Part shown: one piece after another, positions 34,213 to 43,545 of the stretch
How the letters are laid out: each line of letters opens with the position of its first letter
Position numbering within the stretch: the stretch's first letter is position 1
From: Palsa-883 sp035486355
Lineage (GTDB): Bacteria > Pseudomonadota > Alphaproteobacteria > Acetobacterales > Acetobacteraceae
Direction: 5' to 3'
DNA: 64,000 bases
Assembly (NCBI GenBank): GCA_035486355.1
Contig: DATHNE010000261.1
Location: 33,015-97,014, forward strand
Translations under genes and position numbers: made by a program
The notes under the pieces: generated by a model
The model's input: the letters and a program-made list of their open reading frames with translations, nothing else
What the model was told of the DNA's origin: nothing
Database searches by the model: none

Positions 34213-36059
34213 TCACGTCACTGGAGATCAAGGAGCGTGCCCCGCTTGTGGGTGGCGCCACGTTTGGCGGTGTCGGCGCCTATCAGCGCATCGATGCCGT
34301 CGCGATTGGCGAGGTCGACCCGGCGCATCCTGGCAATGCTGGAATTGCGCTGATCGATAAGGCGCCGCGTAATGCGCGGGGCTGTGTGGAATACCGCAGT
34401 GACGTGACGATCCTGCGACCCGTCGACGCGGCGAAGGGCAATGGCCGGCTGCTCTACGAGGTAAACAATCGCGGCCGCATGATGCTGTTCGCCAATCTGT
34501 GTGCCGGCGCGACGGGGAACCAACCGAAGACCGCCGCCGATCTTGGTAACGCCCTGCCGCTGAAGCGCGGGTTTACATTGGCGTGGTCCGGCTGGGACCC
34601 TGGTGCGCCGCGCGCCAACGGCGGATTGGGACTGGACGCGCCAGTGGCCACCGACAACGGGGCGCCAATCATCCAACGCATCCGCGAGGAATTCATCTCC
34701 GGCACGCGGTTGGGCGTGATGGAGACAATCCGGCTAACGTATGAGGCGGCGGATACCAACGCGCGGTTGACCATGCGGCCGACGCAGACCGCGCCGCGCG
34801 AGGACGTGCCATTCGCATTTGTGGATACGCGCACAGTGCGCCTGCTGCCAGAGGGGACCAAGCCCACGATCGGCACTATCTACGAGCTGATCTACAATGC
34901 GACGAAGCCACGTGTGTTGGGGCTTGGATTTGCAGCGACGCGCGATCTGATCAGCTATCTGCGCCGCGATGGCGAGGCGGTGTTGGGGCGCCGCGCCACG
35001 CACGCGCTGGCGTTTGGCATCTCGCAGGCCGGGCGGTATCTGCGCGACCACATCGCGCTGGGCTTCAACAAGGACGAGAGCGGCGCGCGCGTGTTCGATG
35101 GCGTGTTCACCCACGTGGCCGGGATCGGTCGGCTGTTCTTCAACACGCCCTTTGCCCAGCCCGCTCGCACGCGCACATGGCACGAGGATCACGACTTCCC
35201 CGAGGTGGCATTCCCGTTCTCCGCCACCGCGTTCGCCGACCCGACCAGCGCCACGAGGGCGTCGCTGCTGCGCCAAGATGCCAGCGACCCACTGTTGATC
35301 GAGACCAACACCGCGACGGAGTACTGGCAGAAGGGGGCCTCTCTGCTGCACACCGATCCGGACGGGACACGCGACGCGGTGCTGCCCGACACGGTGCGCG
35401 GCTATTTCCTGACGGGAACGAACCATACCGGTAAGGCGGGTGCCCCCTGGGATGCTGGGCCGTGCACACTGCCGCGCAACGGTCATGACCCGATGGCGGC
35501 TGTGCGGGCCCTGTTGATCGCGTTGGACGGGTGGGTGGTCAGCGGTCGTGCCCCCCCGCCCAGCCAGTTGCCTCGGATCGATGACGGCACGCTGGTACCA
35601 GCGGAGGCTGTGGCATTTCCGCACGCACCGGGCTTCACCGCTCCGCGCACCGCGAACGATGTCGCTTCGCTGCCAGATTGGACAACCCCCGCGTCTCCGC
35701 CACGCGTCTGGCACGCGCTGGTCCCGCAGGTCGGGCTCGACGGAAATGAACTGGCTGGCCTGAAGCTGCCCGACATCGCGGTGCCACGCGGCACACATAC
35801 CGGGTGGAACCTTTACAAGGCCCCCTACCCTGCCGGCGAACTCGCCGATCGCGACGGGACGTTCTTGGCGTTCGCAGCAACGCGTGCGGAACGCTCTGCC
35901 AACGCCGACGCGCGCCCGTCATTGGCAGAGCGGTACCCGACGCCCGCCGCCCACGCGGCGGCCATCACCGCATGCGTCAAGCAGTTGCGCGATGACGGTC
36001 TGCTGCTGGAAGACGACGCCAACACCTACGTGACAAAGGCAGCGGCTGGGACGCGCTAA
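34209..36059 (+). CDS. Alpha/beta hydrolase domain protein (Abhydrolase_10 type)
   Basis: 616 residues, much larger than ordinary esterases. The N-terminal ~230 residues are a beta-rich domain (ITSLEIKERAPLVGGATFGGVGAYQRID; VEYRSDVTILRPVD; LLYEVNNRGR). The nucleophile elbow is FGISQAGRYLRDHI with Ser272; the VFDGVFTHVAGIGR and GTNHTGKAG stretches are typical of the Abhydrolase_10 family. No signal peptide is seen, so it acts in the cytoplasm. Last gene of the import/CoA-transfer operon (4 nt overlap). It presumably hydrolyses an imported ester or lactone before CoA transfer; this is inference. Confidence 0.82.
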   Translation: MITSLEIKERAPLVGGATFGGVGAYQRIDAVAIGEVDPAHPGNAGIALIDKAPRNARGCVEYRSDVTILRPVDAAKGNGRLLYEVNNRGRMMLFANLCAGATGNQPKTAADLGNALPLKRGFTLAWSGWDPGAPRANGGLGLDAPVATDNGAPIIQRIREEFISGTRLGVMETIRLTYEAADTNARLTMRPTQTAPREDVPFAFVDTRTVRLLPEGTKPTIGTIYELIYNATKPRVLGLGFAATRDLISYLRRDGEAVLGRRATHALAFGISQAGRYLRDHIALGFNKDESGARVFDGVFTHVAGIGRLFFNTPFAQPARTRTWHEDHDFPEVAFPFSATAFADPTSATRASLLRQDASDPLLIETNTATEYWQKGASLLHTDPDGTRDAVLPDTVRGYFLTGTNHTGKAGAPWDAGPCTLPRNGHDPMAAVRALLIALDGWVVSGRAPPPSQLPRIDDGTLVPAEAVAFPHAPGFTAPRTANDVASLPDWTTPASPPRVWHALVPQVGLDGNELAGLKLPDIAVPRGTHTGWNLYKAPYPAGELADRDGTFLAFAATRAERSANADARPSLAERYPTPAAHAAAITACVKQLRDDGLLLEDDANTYVTKAAAGTR

Positions 36060-36138
36060 TGTGCCTGCCGCACTCAGCCCACTACGTCGTGGCCGGACTT
36101 ATCGCCGCGGCATGACAGGTTGAATTGGCAGTGCCAGA

Positions 36139-37344
36139 TCAGTACCCCGTCCGCGTCGCTCCAACAACATAGTTCTTCCGCGGGAACTCCTCAGTATACG
36201 ACCGCAGCCCCTTGTGCCCACCGCGCGCGCCCATATCGCGATACGGATGCGCCCGCAGCTTGTCCACATCCAGATCCACCCCATGCCCCGGCGTCGTCGG
36301 CAGCTCCACAAAACTGTCCTTCACCACCAAATTCCGCGTCGCCACCTCGTCGCACGCCGATTGCAGATTGACGAAGAACTCCGCGATCCAGAAGTTCGGA
36401 ATTAACGCCGCGAGCTGCACCGTCGCCGCCAGGCCCACCAACGTCGAGTTGTAATTATGCGGCGCCACTGCCACCGCATGCGGCTGCGCCATCGCGGCAA
36501 TATCCAGCATAGCGCTGATGCCACCACAATTGCAGATATCCGGATTGATGATATCTGCCGCGCGCGCCGCCAGCGCCTGCGCGAACCCCTCCTTCGAGTA
36601 GATCGCTTCACCCGTGACTATTGGCACACCCGGCAACGCCCGCCGAACCTCCGCCACCAGCTCGATATTGTCGCACAGGCACGGTTCCTCGTACCAGCCG
36701 ACATCGAACTCCGCAATGCGCTTGCCAATGCGGATTGCATGCATTGGCGCCAGCCGGCGATGCACCTCGATCAACAAGGTGAAGTCCGGCCCCAGCGTCT
36801 CACGCATCGCCTTCACGTAGCGAACGACATGATCCTCATCCTCGCGATGGATGAAGCTGCGCCACGGCCCTGGGAACGGATCCCACTTCAATCCGGTGAA
36901 CCCAATCTGCTTCACATTTAACGCACGTTGCAGGTTCTGCTCGATCGTCTCCTGCCCGTTCGACCAGCCGTTGGCATAGACCTTCACCCGCTCACGCGAC
37001 GCGCCACCCAGCAGGTTGTACAGCGGCAGATCGGCGTGCTTCGCGACGATGTCCCACAACGCGATCTCGATCGCGCTCCACGCCGAGAGCAAATCCAGCG
37101 AGGTGCGCCGCATCGCAAAATCATCAAAGATCACCTGTGCGGAGTGGCGAATGTTGAACGCGCTACGGCCGATCATGTATTTCACCATGGTCCGCAGCAG
37201 ATGCTCGATCACCTGCTCCTTGCCAGGCGTGACATACGCCTCGCCCCAACCATGCAGCCCGCTTTCGGTTTCCACACGGCAGAACAACAGGTTCTTCGCC
37301 GTTCCGGGATCAAACAGGAACGTCTCGATGCGTGCTATTTTCAT
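36139..37344 (-). CDS. Mandelate racemase/muconate lactonizing enzyme family protein
   Basis: 401 residues, enolase superfamily. Capping domain (KIARIETFLFDPG; LHGWGEAYVTPGKEQVIEHLL) and barrel with the Lys motif GLKWDPFPGPW and metal ligands in LLIEVHRRL, GWYEEPCLCDN and IVTGEAIYSKEG; the HNYNS histidine near the C-end is also present. Such proteins are mostly sugar-acid dehydratases or cycloisomerases; the exact substrate cannot be told. It is the last gene of the minus-strand run that starts with the M24 hydrolase. Confidence 0.85.
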   Translation of the reverse strand: MKIARIETFLFDPGTAKNLLFCRVETESGLHGWGEAYVTPGKEQVIEHLLRTMVKYMIGRSAFNIRHSAQVIFDDFAMRRTSLDLLSAWSAIEIALWDIVAKHADLPLYNLLGGASRERVKVYANGWSNGQETIEQNLQRALNVKQIGFTGLKWDPFPGPWRSFIHREDEDHVVRYVKAMRETLGPDFTLLIEVHRRLAPMHAIRIGKRIAEFDVGWYEEPCLCDNIELVAEVRRALPGVPIVTGEAIYSKEGFAQALAARAADIINPDICNCGGISAMLDIAAMAQPHAVAVAPHNYNSTLVGLAATVQLAALIPNFWIAEFFVNLQSACDEVATRNLVVKDSFVELPTTPGHGVDLDVDKLRAHPYRDMGARGGHKGLRSYTEEFPRKNYVVGATRTGY

Positions 37345-37362
37345 GGCGTTTCCCCCCGTGCC

Positions 37363-38151
37363 CTAGTCGGCGGCGAAATCCGGTGTCCGCCGCTCCGCCA
37401 TTGCCTTGATGCCCTCTCGGAAGTCATTGGTCTTCCGCAGCCAGTCCTGTTCCTCGTATTCGCGCTCGGTCGCCTGCGCGACGGCCTCAGCCAACCCGCG
37501 CCGCAACGTCTCACGCGTCGCGACGATCGCCAGCGGAGCGGACTCGGCGATGTCCGAGGCCACCGCCACGGCCTTCTCGCGCACCTGATCCAGCGACACG
37601 CAGTAATCCGCCAGGCCCAGCGTCACCGCCTCATCGCCCGGTACACGTCGGCCCGTATACATCAGCATCGACGCCGTCTGCATGCCGACCAGCCGCGGTA
37701 ACGTCGCAGTCAATCCGAACCCGGGATGAAATCCCAACCGCGTGAAGTTGGCGGAAAACCGTGCCTCGGGGCAAGTCACGCGGAAATCCGCCATCACCGC
37801 CAGCCCCAACCCGGCACCCACCGCGGCCCCCTGCACCGCCGCGACGGTCGGCTTGCCAGTGCGCCACAGCCGCTGCGCTTCCTTGTACAGATGCCGGCCC
37901 CGCGTGCCGCCGAGCGCCGCGCCATCCGGTCCGCGATTGGAAAAATCGGCGCCGGCGCAGAAATGCTTGCCCTCGGCACACAGCACGATGGCGCGGCAGT
38001 CGCGCGTACGATCCATCTCCTCGAACACATCGGCGATCTCGGCTACCATGTCGGTGTCGACGAAATTGTTCGGGCCACGCCGGATCTCGACGATCGTGAC
38101 CATGCCCGCTCGGCTCACGCCGATATGCTTGAACTCCGTGGTGCCGGCCAT
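37363..38151 (-). CDS. Enoyl-CoA hydratase/isomerase family protein without catalytic glutamates
   Basis: 262 residues, crotonase fold, with the oxyanion-hole motifs AEGKHFCAGADF and VQGAAVGAGLGLAVMADFR. In ordinary enoyl-CoA hydratase two Glu lie in GGGCELA and FGQPE; here the corresponding segments are GAGLGLA and FSANF, so both are missing and hydration is doubtful. It may be an isomerase, hydrolase or lyase of the same fold. It lies 18 bp before the enolase-superfamily gene. Confidence 0.82.
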   Translation of the reverse strand: MAGTTEFKHIGVSRAGMVTIVEIRRGPNNFVDTDMVAEIADVFEEMDRTRDCRAIVLCAEGKHFCAGADFSNRGPDGAALGGTRGRHLYKEAQRLWRTGKPTVAAVQGAAVGAGLGLAVMADFRVTCPEARFSANFTRLGFHPGFGLTATLPRLVGMQTASMLMYTGRRVPGDEAVTLGLADYCVSLDQVREKAVAVASDIAESAPLAIVATRETLRRGLAEAVAQATEREYEEQDWLRKTNDFREGIKAMAERRTPDFAAD

Positions 38152-38223
38152 CGTCGTTTCCTCCGTCTGTCGCCTGATCGGCGCACCATATGCGGCAGGC
38201 TCCGCGCCGTCACCCCCAGGCGA

Positions 38224-39558
38224 CTAAGCGCGCAGCGTCGCCAGCCCACGATCCAGGTTGTCACGCAACCGGTACCATCCACCAATCGCCGGCAGGAACC
38301 AGGGATTGCCGTTGTACAGCGGATGGTCAGGAAACTCTTCGGTGTCGAACGCGCTGGGCTGGTTGGCGACACCGGCGATCTTGCGCGCCGTCTGCCATCC
38401 CAGATAGGTCATCATCGCCACGCCGCTGCCATTGCAACCCAGCAGATAGTGCATCCGGTTCTGCTGGCCCATATGCGGCAGCGCATCCAGCGTGAACGCG
38501 ACATTACCGGTCCAGGCATGGGTGATCTTTGCATCCTTTAACTGCGGAAACCGGTCGGTCATAAACCGGTGCAAGATCGGCGCGCTTTGCTGCGGTGTCA
38601 CCGGCGTGAACCGGGCGCGCCCGCCGAAAATCATCCGCCGACCATCCGGCGACATCTTGTAATAGCACAGCACGCGGCGCGTATCCGACAGCGACCGCCG
38701 CTTCGGTATCAGCGATTTCGCCAGATTCTCCGGCAGTTCCTCAGTTGCAATGATATGACTCGCCAGCGGCACCACCCGGCGCTTCAGCTCCGGTGTGATA
38801 TCGCCGGTGTAGCCGTTGGTGGCGATCACCACCTCAGCCGCCTGCACCGTCCCGCGCGTGGTGCGCAGCTCCCACCCGCCATTGCGCTCGCTGATCCGCT
38901 CGACCCCAGCTCGCGCACAGACCGGCACACCGCGCTGCCGACAGGCATCCAACAGCCCCTTGTAGTACAGCGCCGGATGCAGATTGGCGGACCGCTCCAC
39001 CACCATGCCACCATAGTAATAATCGCTTGCCATCTCCTCACGCTGGCGCTCACGCGGGATCATGTAAGCCCGTGACTTCGCCGCATCGTTCAGCAGCGCG
39101 ATCTTCTTCGCCTGGGACGCGTAATGCGCCGGCGTCCACGCGCCCACGAACCGGCCAGCCTTGTCCCAATGGCAGTTGATGCCCTCTTCCTCGATCAACC
39201 GCTCGATCAAGGCAAACGCGTCAGACCCATCGGCCAGCACCGCACGCGCCCGATCCGATGCCGGATCCAGACTCTTACCAGAGAAGCTCTTGCCAATATT
39301 CACACCGCCACTCACACCGCCCCCATTGCGTGTGCTGGCACCGAAGCCTAGTTCGGCCGCCTCCAGCACCACGCAATCGATGCCCTGCTTCGCGGCCTCC
39401 AGCGCCGTCGACAAACCGCCATAACCTGCACCGACAATCGCAATGCGAACGCGCGCCGGCAGATCCAGCGGATCCTGCGCGGTGGGAAGGTAGGCTTCCC
39501 ACCAATAAGGTATCGCTTTGAAGTCGGAATGGAATATATCTGTGGTGGCCATGACCAT
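38224..39558 (-). CDS. FAD-dependent oxidoreductase, gamma-glutamylputrescine oxidase-like
   Basis: 444 residues (a second ATG lies two codons in). DAO-type flavin amine oxidase: YWWEAYLP before the FAD-binding RIAIVGAGYGGLSTALEAAKQGIDCVVLEAAELGFGASTRNGGGVSGG, with TRNGG as the loop near the flavin; C-terminal GCNGSGVAMMTYLGWQTARKIAG completes the domain. Close to PuuB-like oxidases of polyamines. It lies directly after a second DAO enzyme and a polyamine-type ABC importer, so oxidation of the imported amine is likely. Substrate not known. Confidence 0.88.
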   Translation of the reverse strand: MVMATTDIFHSDFKAIPYWWEAYLPTAQDPLDLPARVRIAIVGAGYGGLSTALEAAKQGIDCVVLEAAELGFGASTRNGGGVSGGVNIGKSFSGKSLDPASDRARAVLADGSDAFALIERLIEEEGINCHWDKAGRFVGAWTPAHYASQAKKIALLNDAAKSRAYMIPRERQREEMASDYYYGGMVVERSANLHPALYYKGLLDACRQRGVPVCARAGVERISERNGGWELRTTRGTVQAAEVVIATNGYTGDITPELKRRVVPLASHIIATEELPENLAKSLIPKRRSLSDTRRVLCYYKMSPDGRRMIFGGRARFTPVTPQQSAPILHRFMTDRFPQLKDAKITHAWTGNVAFTLDALPHMGQQNRMHYLLGCNGSGVAMMTYLGWQTARKIAGVANQPSAFDTEEFPDHPLYNGNPWFLPAIGGWYRLRDNLDRGLATLRA

Positions 39559-39566
39559 ACTCTCCT

Positions 39567-40817
39567 TCAGGCGAACCGGGCCGCTGCATACGGCGCAGCG
39601 TCGATGCCGGGTGCCTGACCAGTGATCAGCCGCGCCACTAGGCGCCCGCTCGGCGGGCCACCCGTCATGCCGAAATGCCCATGGCCGAACACACAGTGCA
39701 GCCCAGGCCGACCGGTAAGCGGCCCCAGGATCGGCAGGCTGTCCGGCGTGGACGGACGGAACCCCATCCAGTAGCGCGCTTTCTCTCCGCTCAATCCTGG
39801 GAACATCCGCTTGGCATGCCCCACCAAAATCCTCGCCCGCTGCTCATTCGGCGGGGCATCCAAGCCCGCAATCTCCACCGTGCCCGCGACCCGCAAGCCA
39901 TCCTCCATCGGCGTCACGCCGAACGCGCGCGTTTTGTTGCTGATCGGCAACGCCGGCATCACCTCGGGATCGAAGATCATCGCGTGGTACCCACGCTCCG
40001 TTTCCAACGCCACCTTCACACCCAGCGGATCCAGCAATTGCCGCGACCATGCCCCCATCGCCACCACCACATGAGCGGCTTCGCGATTGGCGGTGTTGGT
40101 CATCACCATCCAGCCACCACCGTCGCGCGGGATCAGCTTCATCGCCCGCTCGTTGATCAGCGCGCCACCCTCCTGCCGGAACAGCTCGCCCAACGTGCGC
40201 ACGCTGCGTTGCGGACTGACCGTGTAGCCATTGCCCGGCACCAGCAGACCTCGCGTCACCTCCCGCGCGATGCCCGGAAACATTTGCCGCAGATCGTCGG
40301 TGGTGAGAGGTTCCGCCTTGATCCCATGCCGCTCACGCACTTGCCGTTCCACCTGCGCATTGGCCGTGTCGGCATCACCCTCCCACACCTGCACCTGCCC
40401 CGCGGGCCGGATCAACCCCCCGTACAGCTCCGCCCCCAGCAGCTCCTTCCAGCAATCCAGCGATTCGCGATGCAGCGCGCGCATAGCGTCCGAGATCGCC
40501 ATCACGCGACTGAGCCGACCAGCCTCGATCCAACGCAGCAGCCACGGCAGTGCGCGTGGAAAGTAGCTCGGTCGCACCGACAGCGGACCCAACGGATCAG
40601 TCAGCCATCCGGGCACCTTGCGCAGCATGCCAGGCAGTGCGATCGGCACCGCGGTATCCGGGCTGAGCAATCCGGCATTGCCAAAAGACGCACCACCCGC
40701 CGGCGGCAACGGATCGATCACCGCCACCTGCACCCCGGCACGTTGCAGATACAGTGCGGTGGACAGGCCCGCCACGCCCGCGCCAATCACGATTGCCCCA
40801 TGTTGTGCCAAGGTCAT
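39567..40817 (-). CDS. FAD-dependent D-amino-acid dehydrogenase-like protein
   Basis: 416 residues, DadA/glycine oxidase branch of the DAO family. FAD site AIVIGAGVAGLSTALYLQRAGVQVAVIDPLPP; ASFGNAGLLS loop; C-terminal MGFRPSTPDSLPILGPLTGRPGLHCVFGHGHFGMTGGPPSGRLVARLITG, the DadA-type ending. It would deaminate a D-amino acid or related amine, handing electrons to quinone. Between the permease gene and the second DAO gene, all within a few bases. Confidence 0.9.
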   Translation of the reverse strand: MTLAQHGAIVIGAGVAGLSTALYLQRAGVQVAVIDPLPPAGGASFGNAGLLSPDTAVPIALPGMLRKVPGWLTDPLGPLSVRPSYFPRALPWLLRWIEAGRLSRVMAISDAMRALHRESLDCWKELLGAELYGGLIRPAGQVQVWEGDADTANAQVERQVRERHGIKAEPLTTDDLRQMFPGIAREVTRGLLVPGNGYTVSPQRSVRTLGELFRQEGGALINERAMKLIPRDGGGWMVMTNTANREAAHVVVAMGAWSRQLLDPLGVKVALETERGYHAMIFDPEVMPALPISNKTRAFGVTPMEDGLRVAGTVEIAGLDAPPNEQRARILVGHAKRMFPGLSGEKARYWMGFRPSTPDSLPILGPLTGRPGLHCVFGHGHFGMTGGPPSGRLVARLITGQAPGIDAAPYAAARFA

Positions 40818-40829
40818 CGCCGCAGCCCT

Positions 40830-41618
40830 TTATCGTTGCGTCTTCATCGTGGCCGCGCGACGTCCGCGCAGCAAGCCATCTATCAGCAACACCAACGCCG
40901 TCACGCCAATCAGAAAGGCGCTGACTGCCGCGATGGTCGGTTCGATCTCCATGTGCAGGCTGTTCCAAATGCGCACCGGCAAGGTCTCAGCGCGCACCCC
41001 GGTCAGGAACAGCGCGATAATCAGCTCGTCGAATGACGCTAGGAACGCGAACAGCGCCGCTGAGATGATCCCAGGTGCCGCCAGCGGCACGACCACGCGC
41101 AAGAACAGCCGCGTGCGACTGGCCCCCAGGCTGAGTGCCGCGCGTTCCAAATTCACGTCCACGCCTTGCAGTGACGACAGCAGGATCAGCAACACCACCG
41201 GCAGAGCGATCACCGCATGGCAAATGCCGACCCAGAACAGGTTGCCGACCAGATGCAGCCTTGCTGACAAGAAATACATCGCGATAGAGGTGATGACGGT
41301 CGGCACAATGATCGGCAGCAGCAGCAGCGATAGCAGCAGCTTCTTGCCTGCGATGTTCCGCCGCACGAAAGCATAGGCGGCGAAAAACCCGACCACTGTG
41401 GCCACCACGCAGGCCACGATACCGATTTCCAGGCTGTACCACAGCGAACCTTGCCACTGCGGATCGCCAAGGAAGCGGGCGAACCAGTGCAGCGAATAGG
41501 ACGTCGGTGGGAACTGAAGATAGTTCGCCCCACTGAAGGCCAGGATCACCACGATGACGATCGGCGCCATCAGCAGCAGGCAGATCAGGCCGACATACAT
41601 CGACAGAACACGCGCCAT
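40830..41618 (-). CDS. ABC transporter permease, PotC-like
   Basis: 262 residues from ATG 41618 overlapping the stop of the first permease gene (ATGA). Six TM segments (LSMYVGLICLLLMAPIVIVVILAF, IGIVACVVATVVGFFAAYAFV, ...) and the EAA motif RAALSLGASRTRLFLRVVVPLAAPGII. PotC/YdcV-like spermidine/putrescine or opine importer subunit. Confidence 0.92.
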   Translation of the reverse strand: MARVLSMYVGLICLLLMAPIVIVVILAFSGANYLQFPPTSYSLHWFARFLGDPQWQGSLWYSLEIGIVACVVATVVGFFAAYAFVRRNIAGKKLLLSLLLLPIIVPTVITSIAMYFLSARLHLVGNLFWVGICHAVIALPVVLLILLSSLQGVDVNLERAALSLGASRTRLFLRVVVPLAAPGIISAALFAFLASFDELIIALFLTGVRAETLPVRIWNSLHMEIEPTIAAVSAFLIGVTALVLLIDGLLRGRRAATMKTQR

Positions 41619-42451
41619 CAGGTGGCACCCATCAGTCGGCGCACGTCGGTGACGCGGTAATAGATCGCGTACAGGATCAGCGTCACCACCAGCAGAAACA
41701 GCGACATCACCGCGGCGCCGGCCCAATCCAGCGTGATTTCCACGGACCGCTCGATCAACATCGCAACCATTACATCGGACGGACCACCCATCAGCGCCGG
41801 CGTGATGAAAAAACCGATCGACAGGATGAACACGATCAGCGCGCCGGAGATCACACCATGCCGACTGAGTGGCAAATACACACGCCAGAAGATCATCGGC
41901 CCACTGGCGCCCATGCCGCGCGCGGCCAGCAGCAGGGTACGGTCGATCGCCTTCATCGCGGCGAACAGCGTCAGCACCATGTAGGGCAACAAGACATAGG
42001 TCATGCCAATGACGATGCTGAGCTGATTGTACAGCAGCGGCAGAGGGGTATCGATCAGGCCAAGGTGCCGCAACGCCTGGTTGATCAGACCTTCGCGACC
42101 CAGCAGCACCATCCAGGAATAGGTCCGCACGATGATGGAGGTGAAGTAGGGGACGATGATGCAGAACAGCACCAGGGTGAAGCGCAAGCCGTTGTGGTTC
42201 GCCAGGTAATAGGCGATCGGGTAGCCCATCAGCAGCACCGTCGCGGTGACCAGCAGCGAGATCCAGTTGGTGGTGACGATGGCCTGCAGCATCGCACGCG
42301 AGGTCAGCACGGACGCGATCTGATCCCAGAGGTCGGAGGGATCCGTGTCGATAAACAGGGTGTGGAAGAAGAACCACCCTAGCGGTACCAGGAACACCAG
42401 CGCCAGCATGGTGAAGGCGGGTAGTAGCAGCAGGGAGGAGCGGCTCGGCAC
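41618..42451 (-). CDS. ABC transporter permease, PotB-like
   Basis: 277 residues with a GTG start 2 bp after the ATPase stop. Six TM helices; EAA motif LAARGMGASGPMIFWRVYLPLSRHGVISG; early SLLLLPAFTMLALVFLVPLGWFF helix. PotB/YdcU-like. Confidence 0.92.
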   Translation of the reverse strand: MPSRSSLLLLPAFTMLALVFLVPLGWFFFHTLFIDTDPSDLWDQIASVLTSRAMLQAIVTTNWISLLVTATVLLMGYPIAYYLANHNGLRFTLVLFCIIVPYFTSIIVRTYSWMVLLGREGLINQALRHLGLIDTPLPLLYNQLSIVIGMTYVLLPYMVLTLFAAMKAIDRTLLLAARGMGASGPMIFWRVYLPLSRHGVISGALIVFILSIGFFITPALMGGPSDVMVAMLIERSVEITLDWAGAAVMSLFLLVVTLILYAIYYRVTDVRRLMGAT

Positions 42452-42453
42452 AC

Positions 42454-43545
42454 TCAGTCCAGCAGGATCTGGCTGTGCACGACGGGCCAGCTTGCGGTGA
42501 CGTGTGCCCCCACACCTGGTCCCCCACCCGTGCCCTGGTTTGGCAGGTCGATCGTCAGATGTGTCGTCGGTCCCACCTCCACCACAGTCCGGATCGTACT
42601 GCCCAGGAACGACCGCCGACGCACCGTCCCTTCCACCCTGTTCCCCGCACCCGCCCCGAACGCCAGCAGCTCCGGGCGCACGAACAGCGCGGCCGCCTGC
42701 CCCACCGCCGCCCGTTTAACCTGCGCCCGCAACAACACCCCATCGCGCGTGCGCAGCTCCGCCTGCCCGTCCGCAATACGCTCAATTGTCCCCTCAATCA
42801 GATTCGCCTCGCCCAGAAACCGTGCAACGAACGCATTGCTCGGCCGTTCATAAATCTCCCCCGGCGGCCCGAGCTGCTCGATCCGCCCGTGATTCATGAT
42901 GGCGATGCGGTCGGACATGTTCATTGCCTCTTCCTGGTCGTGCGTGACGTAGACCACCGTCATGCCGAGGCGCTGCTGAATGTCCTTGATCTCCACCTGC
43001 ATCTCGTAGCGCAGGTTCTTGTCCAGCGCGCCCAACGGCTCATCCATCAGCACGATGCTCGGATGGAACACAATCGCCCGTGCGATCGCCACGCGCTGCT
43101 GCTGCCCACCCGACAACTGCCGCGCATACCGTTCCGCGAAACGCTGCAGCCGCACCAGCTCCAGCGCCGCCTGTACGCGCACCCGCAGCTCCGCCTCAGC
43201 CACATGCCGTGCACGTAACGGAAACGCCACATTCTCGAACACGTTCAGATGCGGAAAGATCGCGTAGTTCTGGAACACCATGCCCAGCCCACGCCGCTGC
43301 GGCGGCACGCGCGTCAGATCGGCGTCATCCACCCGGATCGCCCCGCCATCCGGCACGACAAACCCGGCGATCATCATCAGCGTGGTTGTCTTGCCCGACC
43401 CCGACGGCCCGAGCAACGAGAAGAACTCGCCCGGCCGGATTGACGCACTGACCGCGTCGACGACACGCTCGTCACCGTACCGCTTGGTCAGCCCGTCCAG
43501 CTCCAACGCGCCCTTGCCACCCTGCGGCAAGGGCGCAGCGCTCAC
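42454..43545 (-). CDS. ABC transporter ATP-binding protein, PotA-like
   Basis: 363 residues. Start GTG at 43545 overlaps the stop of the binding-protein gene; the in-frame ORF extends further upstream but that part is shadow. Walker A GPSGSGKTT, signature LSGGQQQRVAIARAI, Walker B VLMDEPLGALD, H-loop VTHDQEEA, then a C-terminal TOBE domain (~285-360, GNRVEGTVRRRSFLGSTIRTVVEVG). Typical of PotA/UgpC importers. Confidence 0.93.
   Translation of the reverse strand: MSAAPLPQGGKGALELDGLTKRYGDERVVDAVSASIRPGEFFSLLGPSGSGKTTTLMMIAGFVVPDGGAIRVDDADLTRVPPQRRGLGMVFQNYAIFPHLNVFENVAFPLRARHVAEAELRVRVQAALELVRLQRFAERYARQLSGGQQQRVAIARAIVFHPSIVLMDEPLGALDKNLRYEMQVEIKDIQQRLGMTVVYVTHDQEEAMNMSDRIAIMNHGRIEQLGPPGEIYERPSNAFVARFLGEANLIEGTIERIADGQAELRTRDGVLLRAQVKRAAVGQAAALFVRPELLAFGAGAGNRVEGTVRRRSFLGSTIRTVVEVGPTTHLTIDLPNQGTGGGPGVGAHVTASWPVVHSQILLD

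Noticed and set aside
39675..41036. A 453-codon open frame opposite the DadA-like gene
   Set aside because: It crosses two real genes on the other strand and has the Arg/His/Gln-rich composition of an antisense frame.
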